Assembly (NCBI GenBank): GCA_023268575.1
Contig: JALRCL010000901.1
Span: 1-5,799, forward strand
Direction: 5' to 3'
Length of the DNA: 5,799 nucleotides
Origin: Patulibacter sp.
Lineage (GTDB): Bacteria > Actinomycetota > Thermoleophilia > Solirubrobacterales > Solirubrobacteraceae
The position numbers were made by a program, and so were the translations under genes. Shown piece by piece: positions 4,357 to 5,799 of this stretch (the first letter of the stretch is position 1; the number at the start of each line of letters is the position of its first letter). The notes under the pieces were generated by a model that did no database searches, was not told where the DNA came from, and saw nothing but the letters and a program-made list of their open reading frames with translations.

Positions 4357-5799
4357 ATGAGCCTCGCCACCGTCGCGCAGCTCGCGCTGCTGCTCGCGAT
4401 CGTCCTCGCGCTCACGCCGCCGCTGGGCGCGTACATGGCGCGCGTGTTCGCCGGGGAGCGGACGGTCCTCTCACCGCTCCTCGCCGGGCCCGAGCGCCTG
4501 CTGCTGCGCGGCATGCGGATCCGCCGCCGCGCCGACGGCGCCCCGATCGACCAGGACTGGAAGGCGTACGCGCGCAGCGTCCTGTGGTTCTCGCTCGCCT
4601 CGTGGCTCGCGCTCTACGCGCTGCTGCGGCTCCAGGGCGTCCTGCCGGGCAACCCGACCGACCTCGGCCCCGCCCCGTGGGACGTCACCTTCAACACCAC
4701 CTCGTCGTTCGTCACGAACACGAACTGGCAGTACTACGCCGGCGAGACGACCCTGTCCTACGTCGCCCAGATGACGGGGCTGGCGGTCCAGAACTTCGCC
4801 TCCGCCGCCGTCGGCCTCGCCGTCGCGATCGCGGTGATCCGCGGCCTCGCGCACCGCCGCGCCGGCGATGCCCCCGACGACGGTCGCGCGGTCGGCCTGG
4901 GGAACTTCTGGGTCGACCTCGTGCGGGCGTGCCTCTACGTCCTGCTGCCGCTCTCGCTCCTCGCCGCGCTCGTGCTCGTCGGCCAGGGCGTCCTGCAGAC
5001 GCTCGGCGGTCCGGTCACCGCGACGACGCTGACCGGCGCCGAGCAGGTCATCGCCCGCGGTCCCGTCGCCTCGCAGGAGGCGATCAAGCTCCTCGGCACG
5101 AACGGCGGCGGCTTCTTCAACGTCAACTCGGCGATGCCGTTCGAGAACCCGACCGGCCTGAGCAACCTCGTGCAGATGGTGCTCGTCCTGCTGCTGCCGG
5201 CGGCGCTGACGGCGACCTACGGGCGCATGGTCGGCAACCGCCGTCAGGGCTGGACGCTGCTCGGCGCGATGACCGCGATGTTCCTCGTGCTCGTCGTCGT
5301 CGCGACGCTCGCCGAGCAGCACGGGTCGCCGGCCCAGCACCTGGCGGGCCTCTCGACGGCCGCCTCGGACGGCTCATCCGGGGGCAACCTCGTCGGCAAG
5401 GAGCAGCGCTTCGGCGCGGCAGGCAGTGCGCTCTTCAACACCGTCACCACGGTCACCTCGACCGGCGCGGTGAACGCAGGCCTGGAGTCCTTCACCGGCC
5501 TCGGGTCGCTCGTGCCGATGATCGGCCTGGCGACCGGCGAGGTGATCTTCGGCGGCGTCGGCAGCGGGCTCTACGGGATGCTGACCTTCGTCCTGCTGGC
5601 GGTCTTCATCGGCGGCCTCATGGTCGGGCGCACGCCCGAGCTGCTCGGCAAGAAGGTCGAGGCGCGCGAGATCAAGCTCGCGATGCTCGGCGCGCTGTAC
5701 ATGCCCTTCGCGGTGCTCGTCACGACGGCGCTCGCCGTCGGCACGCGATGGGGCCGGGTCTCGAACGTCGCGGGCGGACCGCAGGGCTTCTCGGAGTCC
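4357..5799 (+). CDS. kdpA: KdpA, potassium-binding channel-like subunit of the Kdp ATPase, 3'-truncated by the window
   Basis: Integral membrane subunit that selects and carries potassium in the KdpFABC P-type ATPase. 481 residues are visible, against about 557 in E. coli. The frame is open to the last base, so roughly 75-80 residues and the fourth pore loop are missing. Seen: P1 filter SSFVTNTNWQYYAGETTLSY (116-135); P2 filter LGTNGGGFFNVNSAMPFENP (246-265); P3 filter TTVTSTGAVNAG (364-375); and the signature GEVIFGGVGSGLYG (394-407), followed by AVFIGGLMVGRTPELLGKK. The edge falls in GGPQGFSES, just before where P4 is expected. GPVASQEAIK (235-244) is also typical of KdpA. Multiple hydrophobic helices of the SKT/Trk fold lie between these loops. 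The P3 loop reads STGAV where I recall SCGAV in E. coli; the Thr form is common. ATG 4357 has GAGGAG nine bases upstream and follows kdpF by three bases. kdpB and kdpC are expected downstream. Confidence 0.97.
   Translation, partial: MSLATVAQLALLLAIVLALTPPLGAYMARVFAGERTVLSPLLAGPERLLLRGMRIRRRADGAPIDQDWKAYARSVLWFSLASWLALYALLRLQGVLPGNPTDLGPAPWDVTFNTTSSFVTNTNWQYYAGETTLSYVAQMTGLAVQNFASAAVGLAVAIAVIRGLAHRRAGDAPDDGRAVGLGNFWVDLVRACLYVLLPLSLLAALVLVGQGVLQTLGGPVTATTLTGAEQVIARGPVASQEAIKLLGTNGGGFFNVNSAMPFENPTGLSNLVQMVLVLLLPAALTATYGRMVGNRRQGWTLLGAMTAMFLVLVVVATLAEQHGSPAQHLAGLSTAASDGSSGGNLVGKEQRFGAAGSALFNTVTTVTSTGAVNAGLESFTGLGSLVPMIGLATGEVIFGGVGSGLYGMLTFVLLAVFIGGLMVGRTPELLGKKVEAREIKLAMLGALYMPFAVLVTTALAVGTRWGRVSNVAGGPQGFSES

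Larger units (their letters stand above)
4264..4374 (+). repeat. 18-bp perfect direct repeat at the starts of kdpF and kdpA
   Basis: ATGAGCCTCGCCACCGTC occurs at 4264-4281, the first six codons of kdpF, and at 4357-4374, the first six codons of kdpA. Both encode MSLATV. The copies are 93 bp apart and in the same frame, with no identity immediately before the ATGs. The span given covers both copies and the DNA between them. Confidence 0.9.

Overview
The window is very GC-rich (well over 70% by eye), with strong third-position G/C bias, GTG/ATG starts and ATGA gene overlaps. This suggests a high-GC actinobacterium. A Thermoleophilia/Solirubrobacterales-type genome would fit, but that taxon is an inference and no marker gene proves it. 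Every supported gene is on the + strand.

Layout. (1) Bases 1-1322 hold the 3' part of a gene for a linalool dehydratase/isomerase-like (alpha/alpha)6-barrel protein. It keeps the two-cysteine motif of that family but seems to lack other catalytic residues. (2) A 58-codon ORF with its own Shine-Dalgarno (1326-1502) follows directly and encodes a small CPAC-containing, possibly membrane-anchored peptide. (3) A non-coding gap of about 200 bp (1503-1708) holds a hairpin and a repeated palindrome, and ends in a -10-like hexamer placed for a leaderless transcript. (4) The kdpD-kdpE two-component pair (1709-3283 and 3280-3975) is translationally coupled. The kinase is a short KdpD that has the membrane, GAF-like and kinase parts but no N-terminal KdpD/Usp module. 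(5) A 211-bp intergenic region (3976-4186) holds a 13-bp G-rich tandem repeat, hairpins, an 11-bp direct repeat that could be a KdpE box, and nested inverted repeats just before the structural genes. (6) The structural Kdp operon starts with two tiny membrane peptides, a 26-aa peptide and then a 29-aa KdpF-like one, overlapping by ATGA. kdpA follows and runs off the end of the window, with about 481 of roughly 560 residues present.

How it works together. KdpD/KdpE should sense potassium limitation or osmotic/turgor stress and activate the downstream kdpFABC-type operon, whose KdpA is the channel-like potassium-binding subunit of a high-affinity P-type ATPase. kdpB and kdpC are expected just beyond the right edge. 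The upstream linalool dehydratase-like gene and its small neighbour have no evident functional tie to potassium transport.

I found no tRNA, rRNA, CRISPR array, insertion sequence or phage gene. The Kdp core is well-known biology. The less ordinary parts are the small peptides, the short kinase, the repeat-rich control region and the atypical active site of the upstream enzyme.
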